Positions 1 to 9,403 of a stretch of DNA of 64,000 nt are shown one piece after another. Source of the DNA: Natrinema amylolyticus_A (GTDB lineage: Archaea; Halobacteriota; Halobacteria; Halobacteriales; Natrialbaceae). The notes below the pieces were generated by a model. It saw only the letters and a list, made by a program, of their open reading frames with translations, was not told where the DNA came from and did not search any database. Made by a program: the position numbers and the translations under genes. The stretch is from assembly GCF_042678045.1 (NCBI RefSeq), contig NZ_JBHUDI010000013.1, positions 32,077-96,076 of the forward strand, given 5' to 3'. Position 1 is the stretch's first letter. Each line of letters opens with the position of its first letter.

Positions 1-483
1 GAAGCCCACCAGCAGAACTCGGTGCTCACGCTCGACGAGGACGGCTATCCCTGCGAGTTCCGCTATCGCGACAATCAGGGGTTCTATTTCCCTGAGTCGC
101 AGTATCCCGACGTCGACGCCTATCTCCCGGGCGTCGGCGAGCGAGCCGACACCGTCTGTGAAGACGCCATCGCCGACGAGCGACTCCGCTACTACGTTAT
201 CCTGAACAACGCGCTCGACGTCGTCAACGCCTTCGGGAGTGCCGGACTCGTCGCCGAGCAACGCCTGCTTTCGCTCCTCCGGGCGGAACTCGAGCGCGCC
301 CGCGAGCACTACGATCGTCCCTCGTCGGACTTCCTGACGCCGCTGCTGGAATCACCGACCGTCCCGTGTAAGGCCAACCTGCTGACGCGGTTTCGCGGAC
401 TGGACGAACTGGAGAACGACCTCGAGAACCAGTCCGTCTACACGGACGTGAACAATCCCCTCGTCACCGAACTCGAACTATGA
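1..483 (+). CDS. IucA/IucC family siderophore synthetase, C-terminal part
   Basis: This is the end of an NRPS-independent siderophore synthetase whose first part lies before the window; about 160 residues are visible. The visible part opens with EAHQQN, matching the conserved H-x-QN motif of the IucA/IucC C-terminal domain (the complete paralogue downstream has SPHGQNT). Such enzymes join citrate to an N-hydroxylated, N-acylated diamine through an acyl-adenylate. The stop overlaps the next start by 4 bases (ATGA), so the genes are translationally coupled. Its exact substrate cannot be read from the fragment. Confidence 0.85.
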   Translation, partial: EAHQQNSVLTLDEDGYPCEFRYRDNQGFYFPESQYPDVDAYLPGVGERADTVCEDAIADERLRYYVILNNALDVVNAFGSAGLVAEQRLLSLLRAELERAREHYDRPSSDFLTPLLESPTVPCKANLLTRFRGLDELENDLENQSVYTDVNNPLVTELEL

Positions 484-1136
484 CCGGACCAGACGCAACT
501 ATCGCGACGGACTACGACTACCAGACGTGCGACCCGAGCATCGAACGGACCATATCGCTTCGGCAGGCGACGCTCGACCGTGACCTCGGTCGACTCCACG
601 CCTGGCTCGGGAGCGACCACGTGAAACCGTACTGGCAGCTCGATCTGCCACTCCCGGCGTTTCGCGACCGACTCGCGACGAAGCTCGCGGACGACCACCT
701 GACGCCCTATATCGGGTGTCTGGATCACGTTCCGATGAGCTACTGGGAGTGCTACTGGGCCGCCAAGGACGACGTCGCGAACCACTACGACGCCGACCCA
801 GCCGACCAGGGCGTCCACCTACTTATCGGCCCCGACGAGTATCTCGGCCGTGGCTACGCCCTCCCGCTGTTGCGGGCCGTGGTTACGATGCAGTTTCGCC
901 ACCCCGAGACGGAACGGGTAATCGCGGAACCCGACGCTCGCAACGACCACGTTATCCACATCTTAGAGCAGTGTGGGTTCGAATCGCGAGCGGAGTTCCA
1001 CTTCGACGAGGCCGAGAAGGATGCTGTACTGATGGTTTGTGACCGAAACCGGTTCGAGACCGAGGTACTCACCGATGCGACGGCTGCACCACCGCAGAAC
1101 GCGGACGACGGCAGCGAGGTGAGCGCCGATGACTGA
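480..1136 (+). CDS. iucB: IucB/AlcB-type siderophore acetyltransferase (GNAT fold)
   Basis: A 218-residue GNAT-family acyl-CoA N-acyltransferase of the siderophore type. In this family the enzyme acylates the hydroxylamine made by the N-hydroxylase encoded next, giving the hydroxamate arm. Visible features are the LGRGYALPLLRA acyl-CoA-binding stretch (about residues 121-132) and the EPDARNDHVIHILEQCGF segment typical of the GNAT core. It overlaps both neighbours (4 bases upstream, 8 downstream), so it is central to a tightly coupled operon. The acyl donor (acetyl or longer) is not determined. Confidence 0.85.
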   Translation: MTGPDATIATDYDYQTCDPSIERTISLRQATLDRDLGRLHAWLGSDHVKPYWQLDLPLPAFRDRLATKLADDHLTPYIGCLDHVPMSYWECYWAAKDDVANHYDADPADQGVHLLIGPDEYLGRGYALPLLRAVVTMQFRHPETERVIAEPDARNDHVIHILEQCGFESRAEFHFDEAEKDAVLMVCDRNRFETEVLTDATAAPPQNADDGSEVSADD

Positions 1137-2499
1137 ATCGGAGCGCATTCACGACGTCGTCGGTATCGGACTGGGGCCGTTTAATCTCGGTCTCACAGCT
1201 CTGCTGGACGGCGTCGAGGAATCCGTCGATGCCGTCTTCCTCGAACGAGAGCCCGACTTCGACTGGCACGAGGGCATGCTACTCGAGGGGGCAACCCTCG
1301 AGGTGCCGTTCATCGCCGATCTCGTGACGCTTGCGGACCCGACGAACCCCCACAGCTACCTCAACTATCTGCGGGAGACGGGGCGCATCTACGAGTTCTA
1401 CTTCTACGAGACGTTCCAGACGCCTCGTCGTGAGTACAACGACTATCTCAAGTGGGTCAGCGAGACCCTCGACAGTTGCCGGTTCAGCCGCGAGGTGACT
1501 ACAGTCCGATGGAACGACGAGCACGACCACTACGTCGTCGTGGCTCGCCACCCGGAGACGGACGAGCAGTTCGAATACCGTGCTAAGAACCTCGCACTCG
1601 GAATCGGTTCGCGACCGCAGATTCCGGAGCCGCTTCAGGGGCATCCGGAGGAGGATGTCTTCCACACGGCACACTATCGGTACAACCGCGAGCGCGTAAT
1701 GGACGCCGAGTCGGTCACGGTCGTGGGATCGGGACAAAGTGCCGCCGAGGTGTTCCAGGACCTGCTGGAACGCCAGCCGGATGGCGACTACCGGTTAGAC
1801 TGGCTGACCCGCTCGGATGGCTTCTTCCCGATGGAATACTCCAAGCTGGGGCTGCAACATTTCACCCCCGAGTACGAGCAGTATGTCTACGACCTCCCCC
1901 AAGAGGTCAAGGACGATCTCATCCCGAATCAGGGCCTGCTTTACAAGGGGGTCGACCCGGAAACGAGCGCCGAAATCTACGATCTTCTCTATCACCGCTC
2001 GATCGGCGACCGCGAGCCCGACGTCGGGCTCTTCGCGATGACCGAGGTACGGGACATCGTCGACACGGATGGCGCATACGCTCTCGACTGTCATCAGTGG
2101 CAGACCGAAGAGTCCTTCGTCCACGAGAGCGAGGTCGTCGTCCTCGGAACCGGCTACGAGCGTCCGATTCCAGGCTTTCTCGAGCCGCTCGAAGCGGCGA
2201 TCAGGTGGGACGACAAGGGCCGGTTCGAGGTGACCGAGGACCATCGACTTGAGGTCGACGTGGCGGGGGACGTCTTCCTCCAGAACGCCGAGGTCCACAC
2301 CCACGGGGTCGGGGTCCCCGACCTCGGGCTCGGCTGTTATCGGAACACGAAGTTCGTCAATCGCCTCGTCGGCCGTGAAGCCTACCCTGAGGACACTGAC
2401 ACCGTCTACCAGGACTTCGCTGTGGAACAATTCGTCGAAGATGCACCGTCTGCCTCCCGTCAGCACGGGAGCGAAGCGATCCCAACCAACGACGACTAA
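1129..2499 (+). CDS. iucD: IucD/SidA-type lysine/ornithine/diamine N-hydroxylase
   Basis: A 456-residue flavin-dependent N-monooxygenase. The FAD-binding motif GIGLGPFNLGL lies near residues 12-22 and the NADPH-binding motif VVGSGQSAAEV near residue 200. The family hydroxylates the terminal amine of lysine, ornithine or a diamine before acylation by the IucB partner. In a haloarchaeal cluster of this layout the substrate is more likely a short diamine such as 1,3-diaminopropane (schizokinen type) than lysine, but that is inference because the diamine-forming genes are outside the window. Its length is normal for the family. Confidence 0.88.
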   Translation: MTESERIHDVVGIGLGPFNLGLTALLDGVEESVDAVFLEREPDFDWHEGMLLEGATLEVPFIADLVTLADPTNPHSYLNYLRETGRIYEFYFYETFQTPRREYNDYLKWVSETLDSCRFSREVTTVRWNDEHDHYVVVARHPETDEQFEYRAKNLALGIGSRPQIPEPLQGHPEEDVFHTAHYRYNRERVMDAESVTVVGSGQSAAEVFQDLLERQPDGDYRLDWLTRSDGFFPMEYSKLGLQHFTPEYEQYVYDLPQEVKDDLIPNQGLLYKGVDPETSAEIYDLLYHRSIGDREPDVGLFAMTEVRDIVDTDGAYALDCHQWQTEESFVHESEVVVLGTGYERPIPGFLEPLEAAIRWDDKGRFEVTEDHRLEVDVAGDVFLQNAEVHTHGVGVPDLGLGCYRNTKFVNRLVGREAYPEDTDTVYQDFAVEQFVEDAPSASRQHGSEAIPTNDD

Positions 2500-2501
2500 C
2501 A

Positions 2502-4343
2502 ATGAACCCGAACGACACGACGCTACAGGACGCACTGGACAGCGAAACGTGGGAAACGGTCGAACGCCGCCTCCTCACGAAGATGCTCGAGGAGTTCACG
2601 TATGAGGAGATCATCACGCCGCGAAAAGTCGACGCCGACGACGAGCGCGCCACCTACCGCTTCGACCTCGGTGGGACATCGTACCGATTCGAGGCGACGG
2701 AGCGGCTGATGGATAGTCTCCACGTCTACGGCGACACTATCGAACGTCGTGATGGGGGCGAGGACTGGACCGAGTTCACGGATCCGCTCGGGCTCCTTCG
2801 CGACCTCGGCGAAACCACCGATCTCGACGGACTGACCGAAGGGAACCTCGTCCGCGAGTACAAGCGGACACTTCTCGCCGATGCCCACGTCGAGGCACGC
2901 AAGCAGGACCGTGACGATTTTGATCCGCTGGCCCTCGAGTATGCCGAACTCGAAGGGGAGATGGAGGGTCACCCATGGATCACGTACAACAAGGGCCGTC
3001 TCGGCTGGGGGTACGACGACTACCAGGCGTTCGCTCCCGAGCAAAAGAACCCGGTGACGCTCTCGTGGGTCGCCGTCCGCAAGGAAAAGGCGACCTTCGT
3101 CGCTACCGAAGACATCGATCACGACTCGCTCGTCCAGCGCGAGCTTGGGTCCCGCTACGAGGAGTTCCGTGATCGACTGGCCGCACAGGGGCTCGATCCG
3201 GACGCCTACTACTTCCTGCCGGTTCATGACTGGCAGTGGGAGAACAGTATCGTCCCGTTGTTCCCCGATCACATCGCCGCGGACGATATCGTAGCACTCG
3301 GCGAGGGGCCCGACGAGTACCTGCCACAGCAGTCGGTCCGCACCTTCGTCAACGTCGACAACGAGGAGAAACACCACGTGAAAGTCCCGATGCGGATCCT
3401 CAACACGCTGGTCTGGCGTGGGCTCCCCGGCGAGCGGACCGAACTCGCTCCGACCGTCACCGAGTATATCAAGGGAATCTACGAGGAAGACGAGTTCCTG
3501 CAAGACCGAGAACTCATCCTCCCAGGAGAGGTTGCAGGCATCAACTACGATCACTCGGAGTTTACCGACATCGAGGGGTCGCCCTATCAGTACCACGAAC
3601 TGCTGGGCACTATCTGGCGAGAATCCATTTACACCTTCCTCGAGGACGACGAGGAGGCTATCACGCTCTCCTCGCTGATGCACGTCGACGGCGAGGGCGA
3701 GCCCTACATCTCGCAATTGGTCGCGGAGTCGGGGCTTACACTCGACGAGTGGCTCGCGGAATTCTTCGATACGGTTCTCCCACCACTTTTGCACTTCCTC
3801 TATCGCTACGGCACGGTCTTCTCCCCCCACGGACAGAATACGATCCTGGTCGTCGAAGACGGGGTCCCCTCGCGTCTCGCGGTCAAGGACTTCGTCGACG
3901 ACGTGAACGTGAGCAACCAGCCGCTTCCCGAACTCGACGCACTCCCAGACGAGATGCACGACGTGCTCCGAAAGGAGCCGCCGGAAGGACTCTGCCAGTT
4001 CATCTTCTGTGGACTGTTCGTCTGCGTTCTCCGGTACGTCGTGGATCTTCTCGAGGAACACGAGAACTATCCTGAAGAACGATTTTGGGCACACGCCCGG
4101 GAGACGATCCTCGACTATCAGTCGCAGTTCCCCGAACTGGAAGAGCGGTTCGAGCTCTTCGATCTGCTCCAGCCGGAGTTCACGAAGCTCAGCCTCAATC
4201 GAAACCGAATCTTCGACTACGGTTACGACGACGCGCCCGGTCGACCCCACGCCTCCGAACACGGCACAGTGACGAACCCGCTCTACGAGGTCGCATCCGA
4301 TACGCCGGAGAGCGCGACCGAGCCGAGCCCCGCTGACGACTAG
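2502..4343 (+). CDS. IucA/IucC family siderophore synthetase
   Basis: A complete 613-residue NIS synthetase. Recognisable blocks are HPWITYNKGRLGWGYDDY (about residues 145-165, nucleotide/substrate region), HDWQWEN (about 240), KVPMRILNTLVWRGL (about 290) and SPHGQNT (about 440). It starts two bases after the N-hydroxylase stop. Together with the synthetase at the window start it gives the two ligation steps needed to put two hydroxamate arms on one citrate. The C-terminus carries the FhuF-like domain found throughout the family. I cannot tell which synthetase acts first. Confidence 0.9.
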   Translation: MNPNDTTLQDALDSETWETVERRLLTKMLEEFTYEEIITPRKVDADDERATYRFDLGGTSYRFEATERLMDSLHVYGDTIERRDGGEDWTEFTDPLGLLRDLGETTDLDGLTEGNLVREYKRTLLADAHVEARKQDRDDFDPLALEYAELEGEMEGHPWITYNKGRLGWGYDDYQAFAPEQKNPVTLSWVAVRKEKATFVATEDIDHDSLVQRELGSRYEEFRDRLAAQGLDPDAYYFLPVHDWQWENSIVPLFPDHIAADDIVALGEGPDEYLPQQSVRTFVNVDNEEKHHVKVPMRILNTLVWRGLPGERTELAPTVTEYIKGIYEEDEFLQDRELILPGEVAGINYDHSEFTDIEGSPYQYHELLGTIWRESIYTFLEDDEEAITLSSLMHVDGEGEPYISQLVAESGLTLDEWLAEFFDTVLPPLLHFLYRYGTVFSPHGQNTILVVEDGVPSRLAVKDFVDDVNVSNQPLPELDALPDEMHDVLRKEPPEGLCQFIFCGLFVCVLRYVVDLLEEHENYPEERFWAHARETILDYQSQFPELEERFELFDLLQPEFTKLSLNRNRIFDYGYDDAPGRPHASEHGTVTNPLYEVASDTPESATEPSPADD

Positions 4344-4346
4344 ACC

Positions 4347-5543
4347 ATGCGCGGTGCGCTAGCACAGCGGCTCAGGGCAGTGTTCGTCGCCGACCAGGAG
4401 CCGCCGCTGTGGACGCGCGCCTTTCTGCTCGTTTGCGGGACGCAGCTGCTCGCGTACAGCAGTTACGCTGCGATCCACCCGACGTTTGCGGTCTATCTGG
4501 AAACGATCACGCATAGCGAGTCGCTCATCGGCGTCGCCTTCGGCGCGTTCACGTTTGCAGCCGTGGTTGCACGGCCCGTCGCTGGATGGCTGCTCGACCG
4601 CGTCGGTCGACGTGGCGTCCAGGCAATAGCTGCCGTCGCACTTGCGGGTACGACCCTCTCATTTACGTGGGCAACCGTAATCTGGGTCGCGATCGGCCTT
4701 CGGGTACTCCACGGGATAGCCTGGGGTGTCAGCAGTACCGCGACACCGACGATTGCTGCCGACGTGGTACCATCCGCCCGTCAATCCGAAGGGTTCGCGT
4801 ACTTCGGTATCGTGCCGAACATTGCACTTATGGTGCTGCCACCGGCTGGCCTGTGGATAGCACACCGCTACGGGTTCGTGATGCAGTTCGCTGGCGCAGC
4901 CCTGCTCGCGCTCCTCGTGTTGGGGCCGCTGGCTGCACTCGAGGAGACGACACCGGCGGCACGCAGTGATGGCGAGTTCTACGCGCCGGAGGCGCTCCCG
5001 GCCGCCACTCTGGTTGCACTCGGGAGCATCCCCGTTGGGGCGATTGACGCGCTACTGCCGCTCTATGCTCCCACCGTCGGACTCGATAATGCTGGCTTGT
5101 TCTTTACAGTCATGGGTGGGGCGATTCTCCTTACACGTGCGGTTCGTGGGCGACTCCCAGGCACGATACCCGCGTTGCTCGTGGTGTCGTTTGTCTGTCA
5201 GGCTGTCGGGCTGGCGCTTCTTGCGCTTGCTCCGCGTCTCCTGGTCGTCAGTAGACTTCCACTTGGCTTGCTGGCAGGAGCAGCAGTATTCGGGGTTGGA
5301 TTCGCGCTCGTGTTCCCGCTCCTACAGAGTGTTGCAGTTGCAGCGACGCCAGAGTCGCAAAACGGGAGTGCGACTGCGACAATCCTGATCGGGATGGATC
5401 TGGGAGTCGGTTTCGGCGCGATCGGGTTCGGAATACTTGGTGACTTGGTCAGTTTCACATCGATGTACACAGCCGCCGCAGTTGTTTCCCTTACCGGAGT
5501 GTTGGCAACCATTATGATCAGTCTAGAGGATTCACTACACTGA
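4347..5543 (+). CDS. MFS transporter, probable siderophore exporter
   Basis: A 398-residue major facilitator protein with about 12 hydrophobic segments and the loop 2-3 signature GWLLDRVGRRGVQAI (about residues 79-93). It begins three bases after the preceding synthetase, so it is the last visible gene of the siderophore operon. Co-transcription with siderophore biosynthesis suggests export of the finished siderophore, as with MFS exporters in other NIS clusters. The direction of transport is inferred from position only. Confidence 0.75.
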   Translation: MRGALAQRLRAVFVADQEPPLWTRAFLLVCGTQLLAYSSYAAIHPTFAVYLETITHSESLIGVAFGAFTFAAVVARPVAGWLLDRVGRRGVQAIAAVALAGTTLSFTWATVIWVAIGLRVLHGIAWGVSSTATPTIAADVVPSARQSEGFAYFGIVPNIALMVLPPAGLWIAHRYGFVMQFAGAALLALLVLGPLAALEETTPAARSDGEFYAPEALPAATLVALGSIPVGAIDALLPLYAPTVGLDNAGLFFTVMGGAILLTRAVRGRLPGTIPALLVVSFVCQAVGLALLALAPRLLVVSRLPLGLLAGAAVFGVGFALVFPLLQSVAVAATPESQNGSATATILIGMDLGVGFGAIGFGILGDLVSFTSMYTAAAVVSLTGVLATIMISLEDSLH

Positions 5544-5784
5544 GGTCATTGATAATCGCTGGCCGCACTATCCGCAGTATGCGCGATTCGTCGGTCTCGA
5601 TGATCCCACGGAAGATCAGCTCGATACGGTCGCCGAGGCGGCCTGCGTCGAGGAGGAGACGATTCTCAATGAGCCGTTCCCGGTCGAACCCGCGATGGTT
5701 CGGGGCGCTGTTAACCGTGAACGGGCTCGGCAAACGCCACAAGTAGCGCGCCCCGTATCAGAGCGAGACCGCTTGACGATCTAG
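5542..5784 (+). pseudogene. Coding-like remnant downstream of the MFS gene
   Basis: An open frame overlaps the MFS stop and runs to TAG at 5782. It has normal haloarchaeal codon use and acidic composition (for example RWPHYPQYARFVGLDDPTED) but no ATG, GTG or TTG start near its beginning. It looks like the C-terminal end of a gene whose front was deleted. I do not recognise the family. A non-standard start or chance coding bias is also possible. Confidence 0.35.
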
Positions 5785-5803
5785 CTTCCAGTGAGCCCTC
5801 CTG

Positions 5804-7072
5804 TCATGCGGGCGGACGATCCCACACGTCAACCTGCACATCCAGTCCCGCCTGCCGAAGCCTGTCAGCAAGTGGGTCACCGATACCTGACGCCGGCGTG
5901 AGAATCCCACCCGCGAGCGGTGAGTCGGTCTGGTCGCGCACTAGGCACATCGCAGCTTCGCTGAGCATCTTTGCAGTCGCGCCGTACCCCGGATCCCGAT
6001 CGGCGCTAATCTGACTCTCCACGACGAACGGGCCGTCAGTGGCGGTCCCACGGCCGAGTACACGGACGGTGAAATACCCACTTTCGATTTGCTCTCTCGT
6101 CGGCCCCTCGCCCGGATCCGGGAACACGAATCGACGTAATCCTTCTCGTGTCGGTCCAAACGCCATCCCAGCAGTAGCGACCGTGATCCCCGCCCAGACA
6201 GCGTTTGCACGTGCCAGGCCGCCGAGGCCGTCGCCCATGGGCAGCACTTCTGTGCACTCGAACTCACGCCCCCACGGATACCCGAGCAGCGCGTTGCTGC
6301 GTCGAACGACCCGTTCGTTCACCACCGCCATCGGCGAGGGAGCTGTCCACACCGATCGTAGAGAGTCCTTTTTTGGTACGGACTGTGCGCCCGGATCGAC
6401 GCCGTCGCGCTCGCCTTTCGGTGCCAACGAGTACGGGTTCCGAAGCGTCTGCTGGGCCAGCGGGTCGGTCGACGCAGCGCGAAACATTTCGATTGCACTG
6501 GCCATCGTGCCACCGCTCACACTACCGCGACTGTCCTCCAGATAGATTTGTGCCATATCACACGGAGTCCCGAACTCGTCGATGGCGAACGATTGAACGA
6601 GTTTCGTACCGAGGTCGCTAGGGATCGAGTCGAATCCACAGCTGTGGACAATTCGAGTGTCTGCCTCGACCGCGTCGTCGTGGTATCGATCGATCATCTC
6701 CCGCACCCAGTTCACCTCGCCCGTCAGATCACAGTAATCCGTTTCAGCAGCGATGCATGCCTCGACGAGTGGTGTACCATATTTCGTGTACGGGCCGACA
6801 GTCGTACAAACGACACGCGTGTCTTCGGCGATGGCGTGAAGACTTTCAGGCTCGGTTGCGTCGCCGAGGACGATCGGGATCTCATCCCACGCAGAACGCC
6901 GTTCTCCAAGTGCTGTTTCCAATTTGTGGAGTCGACTCTCGCTGCGACCGCCGAGTGCGAGCGAGAGCTGGTCTGGTGTGTATTGTTCAGTGAGATACTC
7001 CGCGACGAGGCGGCCAACGACGCCGGTTGCCCCCCAGACGACGAGATCGTGCTGCCGGTCAGTGTTCGACAT
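5804..7072 (-). CDS. Saccharopine dehydrogenase-like / trans-acting enoyl reductase family protein
   Basis: A 422-residue NAD(P)-dependent protein starting MSNTDRQHD; an upstream ATG at 7087 is possible but adds five residues outside the family pattern. A Rossmann nucleotide-binding motif (VVWGATGVVGRLVAEYL) is near the N-terminus, followed by CDLTGE and HSCGFDSIPSD, both characteristic of the saccharopine-dehydrogenase-like family that includes mycobacterial trans-acting enoyl reductases. The substrate is unknown. It faces the siderophore operon convergently and is not obviously part of it. Confidence 0.75.
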   Translation of the reverse strand: MSNTDRQHDLVVWGATGVVGRLVAEYLTEQYTPDQLSLALGGRSESRLHKLETALGERRSAWDEIPIVLGDATEPESLHAIAEDTRVVCTTVGPYTKYGTPLVEACIAAETDYCDLTGEVNWVREMIDRYHDDAVEADTRIVHSCGFDSIPSDLGTKLVQSFAIDEFGTPCDMAQIYLEDSRGSVSGGTMASAIEMFRAASTDPLAQQTLRNPYSLAPKGERDGVDPGAQSVPKKDSLRSVWTAPSPMAVVNERVVRRSNALLGYPWGREFECTEVLPMGDGLGGLARANAVWAGITVATAGMAFGPTREGLRRFVFPDPGEGPTREQIESGYFTVRVLGRGTATDGPFVVESQISADRDPGYGATAKMLSEAAMCLVRDQTDSPLAGGILTPASGIGDPLADRLRQAGLDVQVDVWDRPPA

Positions 7073-7114
7073 AGGTATCGGTTGCAATTAGTTATCCATG
7101 GCCTCAACTGTTGG

Positions 7115-7350
7115 GTCAACTACCCCGACCTGACCTGACGCTCGCTTACGCTCGCGTCTAAGAACGGGGCTTGTCCGTGGACTCCCAGTCTGGCGACTCG
7201 AATGGGTCTCGGATGTGTCCGTTCCGTTCCCGTTCAGCGTCCCAGATTGAGGGCGAGTTGACCGTCGCCTAACCCCGAGGGACGTTCGCCCTCGGGTACA
7301 GTTATCAGCCTCTTTCCGATGTCCCTGGCAGCGTTGATTTCAGTTCCCAT
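7115..7350 (-). mobile_element. IS200/IS605 (IS1341-type) TnpB tail and right-end remnant
   Basis: Read on the minus strand, 7350-7234 encodes MGTEINAARDIGKRL and then a tail rich in QLALN, which matches the end of haloarchaeal TnpB after its zinc finger. A stop (7234-7236) lies inside the tail and another stop sits just upstream of the fragment, so it is dead. It is followed by a hairpin-rich stretch (7137-7158, GACGCTCGC against GCTCGCGTC) and the terminal GGGGTAGTTGAC seen at other right ends in this window (see 63943-64000). Confidence 0.6.
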
Positions 7351-7452
7351 GAACGAAGTTATCTACGCGATTTTCCGACCGTGGGCTGAAAGAAACCAGT
7401 GAATCCGGGAGTGAACTCTCCCTGCCTGGAGCACCGACGAGTTTCCGCCGCC

Positions 7453-7481
7453 GTGGTGAATACACCCTCCGCATCTCGCAC
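7453..7481. repeat. Diverged copy of the ~28-bp palindromic motif
   Basis: The stretch GTGGTGAATACA..., then CTCCGCATCTCGCAC, matches the recurring motif of the 45.6-54 kb island (compare 47503-47531). A half-copy (GCGCAAATGCAGCAC) follows at about 7533-7547. It lies directly in front of a truncated gene, as the island copies lie at gene boundaries. Confidence 0.45.
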
Positions 7482-7539
7482 GCTGGTTCTGACAGCCTTC
7501 AAAGAGGTTGATTCGGGGACTTGCAAATAGATAGCGCAA

Positions 7540-7788
7540 ATGCAGCACGGATCGACGTCTGTTTCCAGAAGCATTCTGCTTGTCCGCACGGACCCGTGCG
7601 TCCCGAATCCGGCCGCGGCACGATCCATGCTCGAGACGGCGCTTGAACCGCTCTCCGAGTTTGATATTGATACTACCGAGGTTCGCGAGCAGGCAGAGGA
7701 GATTCAGCGCCAAAAACAACAGGTCGCACAACAGTTACAACAGATACAGGAGCAACAGGACGAACCTGTCCGGGGTATGTTCCGGTAG
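7540..7788 (+). pseudogene. PAC2-family (proteasome assembly chaperone-like) C-terminal remnant
   Basis: From about residue 20 this 82-codon frame reads VPNPAAARSMLETALEPL and continues with a Gln/Glu-rich coiled coil (EEIQRQKQQVAQQLQQIQ), which resembles the end of archaeal PAC2-family proteins. Full-length members have about 240 residues, so some two thirds are missing. The first residues come from the palindromic repeat half-copy (GCGCAAATGCAGCAC), so the gene seems to have been cut there. It could be expressed as a short coiled-coil peptide, but I favour a remnant. Confidence 0.5.
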
Positions 7789-7849
7789 TAGGAAATCACC
7801 GATCCAGATCGACCCGCACGAAGGATTGATTGCTGTTTCACCCGAATAC

Positions 7850-9259
7850 GTGGCTGTGACAGTATCCGGCGCCGGCTTTCACTCGCTGACCACCGAAGTC
7901 CACGACCACCGTCCGACGGTCGAGGGTTCGATCCCCGACTGGCTCTCCGGGACGCTGATTCGCAACGGTCCCGCCCGTTTCGAGGTCGGCGATCGCCGCG
8001 TCAACCACTGGTTTGACGGTCTAGCGATGCTTCGCCGCTACGCCTTCAACGACGGTTCGCTCCGCTACTCGAACCGGTTCCTCCGCACCGATGCCTACGC
8101 GGAGGCAATGGACGGTCGGCTGACCGGCCAGTTCGGCACTGACACGCGTGGCTGGCGTCGTATCCTCGAGACCGTAACCTCTCTGGGAATCCCCGATCCG
8201 ACCGACAACGCGAACGTTCACGTTACCCGCATCGACGGCGAATACGTTGCACTCACCGAGACCCCACGCCGGATCGCCTTCGATCCCGAGACGCTCGAGA
8301 CACGCGGGCACTTTCGATTCCACGACGACCTACCCGAACACATCACGGCCGCGCATTTAGTCGACGACCCCCACCGGGACGAACTGGTCGGCTTCGCCAC
8401 GCAGTTCGGTCGGACACCACAGTATCACCTCTATCGTCTTCCGACTGGGTGTCGGACGCGGGAGGTCATCGCCTCCATCGACGCGAACGGGCCGGCGTAT
8501 ATCCACGACTGCAGCGTCACCGCCGACCACGTCATCATCGTGGAGTCGCCGCTCGTTCTGTCGGTGTCTCAGGCACTGAATCCGTTTACCGAGGGTGCGA
8601 TCGATATGCTCGACTGGCAGCCAGAGCGCGACACGCGCGTGCTCGTGGTCGATCGGAATACTGGCGACATTGTAGCCGATCCGACGCTCGATCCAGCCTT
8701 CACCTTCCACCATGTCAACGCCTACGTCGACGGCGAGACGATCGTCCTTGACCTCGTGGAGTTCCCGGACGGCGGCATCGTCGACACGATGTCGCTGTCC
8801 GAACTCGACGGCGACGGCTTTCCCGCCGTACCTGATGCCCACCTGATGCGGTACCGCATTGACCCCGATGCGAACACGGTCAGTCGGACACGACTCTACG
8901 ATGGCGCGATGGAGATGCCACGCGTCGCCCGCTCGGTCGTCGGCCAACACCACCGCTACGCGTACGGCCAAGCGACCGACCGCGCAGGGGCGAACGGACT
9001 TGTCAAAGTGGATTGTGAGACAGGCACTGCAAGGGAGTGGTGGAAGCAGTCGGTCTACATCGAGGAACCAGTTCCCGTCCAGCATCCTGATGCCGACACC
9101 GAAGACGAGGGAGTCGTGCTCGCGACGGCGCTGAACCTCAAACGTGAGCGGACGGAACTCATGGTCTTTGACGCAGCGACGCTAGCTGTTCAGGCGCGGG
9201 CCGTTCTCCCACACGCGGAGCCCTTCGGCTTCCACGGCCGTTTCTTCAAAAACGTGTAG
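7850..9259 (+). CDS. Carotenoid oxygenase (RPE65/CCD family)
   Basis: An iron-dependent carotenoid-cleaving enzyme of about 469 residues. Four histidine motifs that would hold the non-haem iron are visible: EHITAAHLV, AYIHDCSVT, FTFHHVNAY and, at the very end, FGFHGRFF. SGTLIRNGPARFEVG near the N-terminus is the family opening. The open frame extends upstream to 7580, but that part is basic and unlike the family, so I prefer GTG at 7850 (or 7856). The likely role is cleavage of beta-carotene or an apocarotenoid, for example toward retinal; the substrate is inferred from the family only. Confidence 0.85.
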   Translation: MAVTVSGAGFHSLTTEVHDHRPTVEGSIPDWLSGTLIRNGPARFEVGDRRVNHWFDGLAMLRRYAFNDGSLRYSNRFLRTDAYAEAMDGRLTGQFGTDTRGWRRILETVTSLGIPDPTDNANVHVTRIDGEYVALTETPRRIAFDPETLETRGHFRFHDDLPEHITAAHLVDDPHRDELVGFATQFGRTPQYHLYRLPTGCRTREVIASIDANGPAYIHDCSVTADHVIIVESPLVLSVSQALNPFTEGAIDMLDWQPERDTRVLVVDRNTGDIVADPTLDPAFTFHHVNAYVDGETIVLDLVEFPDGGIVDTMSLSELDGDGFPAVPDAHLMRYRIDPDANTVSRTRLYDGAMEMPRVARSVVGQHHRYAYGQATDRAGANGLVKVDCETGTAREWWKQSVYIEEPVPVQHPDADTEDEGVVLATALNLKRERTELMVFDAATLAVQARAVLPHAEPFGFHGRFFKNV

Positions 9260-9403
9260 TTCAATAGTATACACCAGTAGTGCAGCCGATCAGTATTGCT
9301 GTTCGAAGCTGAATTCGTCGTGCTTGCACGAATACGATTTGATACCAGCCTCGTCACAGCGCAAGCTAAAAAACGAAGGTAGGTCGCGTTCGCTACTCAG
9401 TCA

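Noticed and set aside
2523..4262. Long minus-strand open frame (579 codons) opposite the siderophore synthetase
   Set aside because: It is an antisense shadow produced by GC-rich third positions; the sense gene has clear family motifs and operon overlaps.
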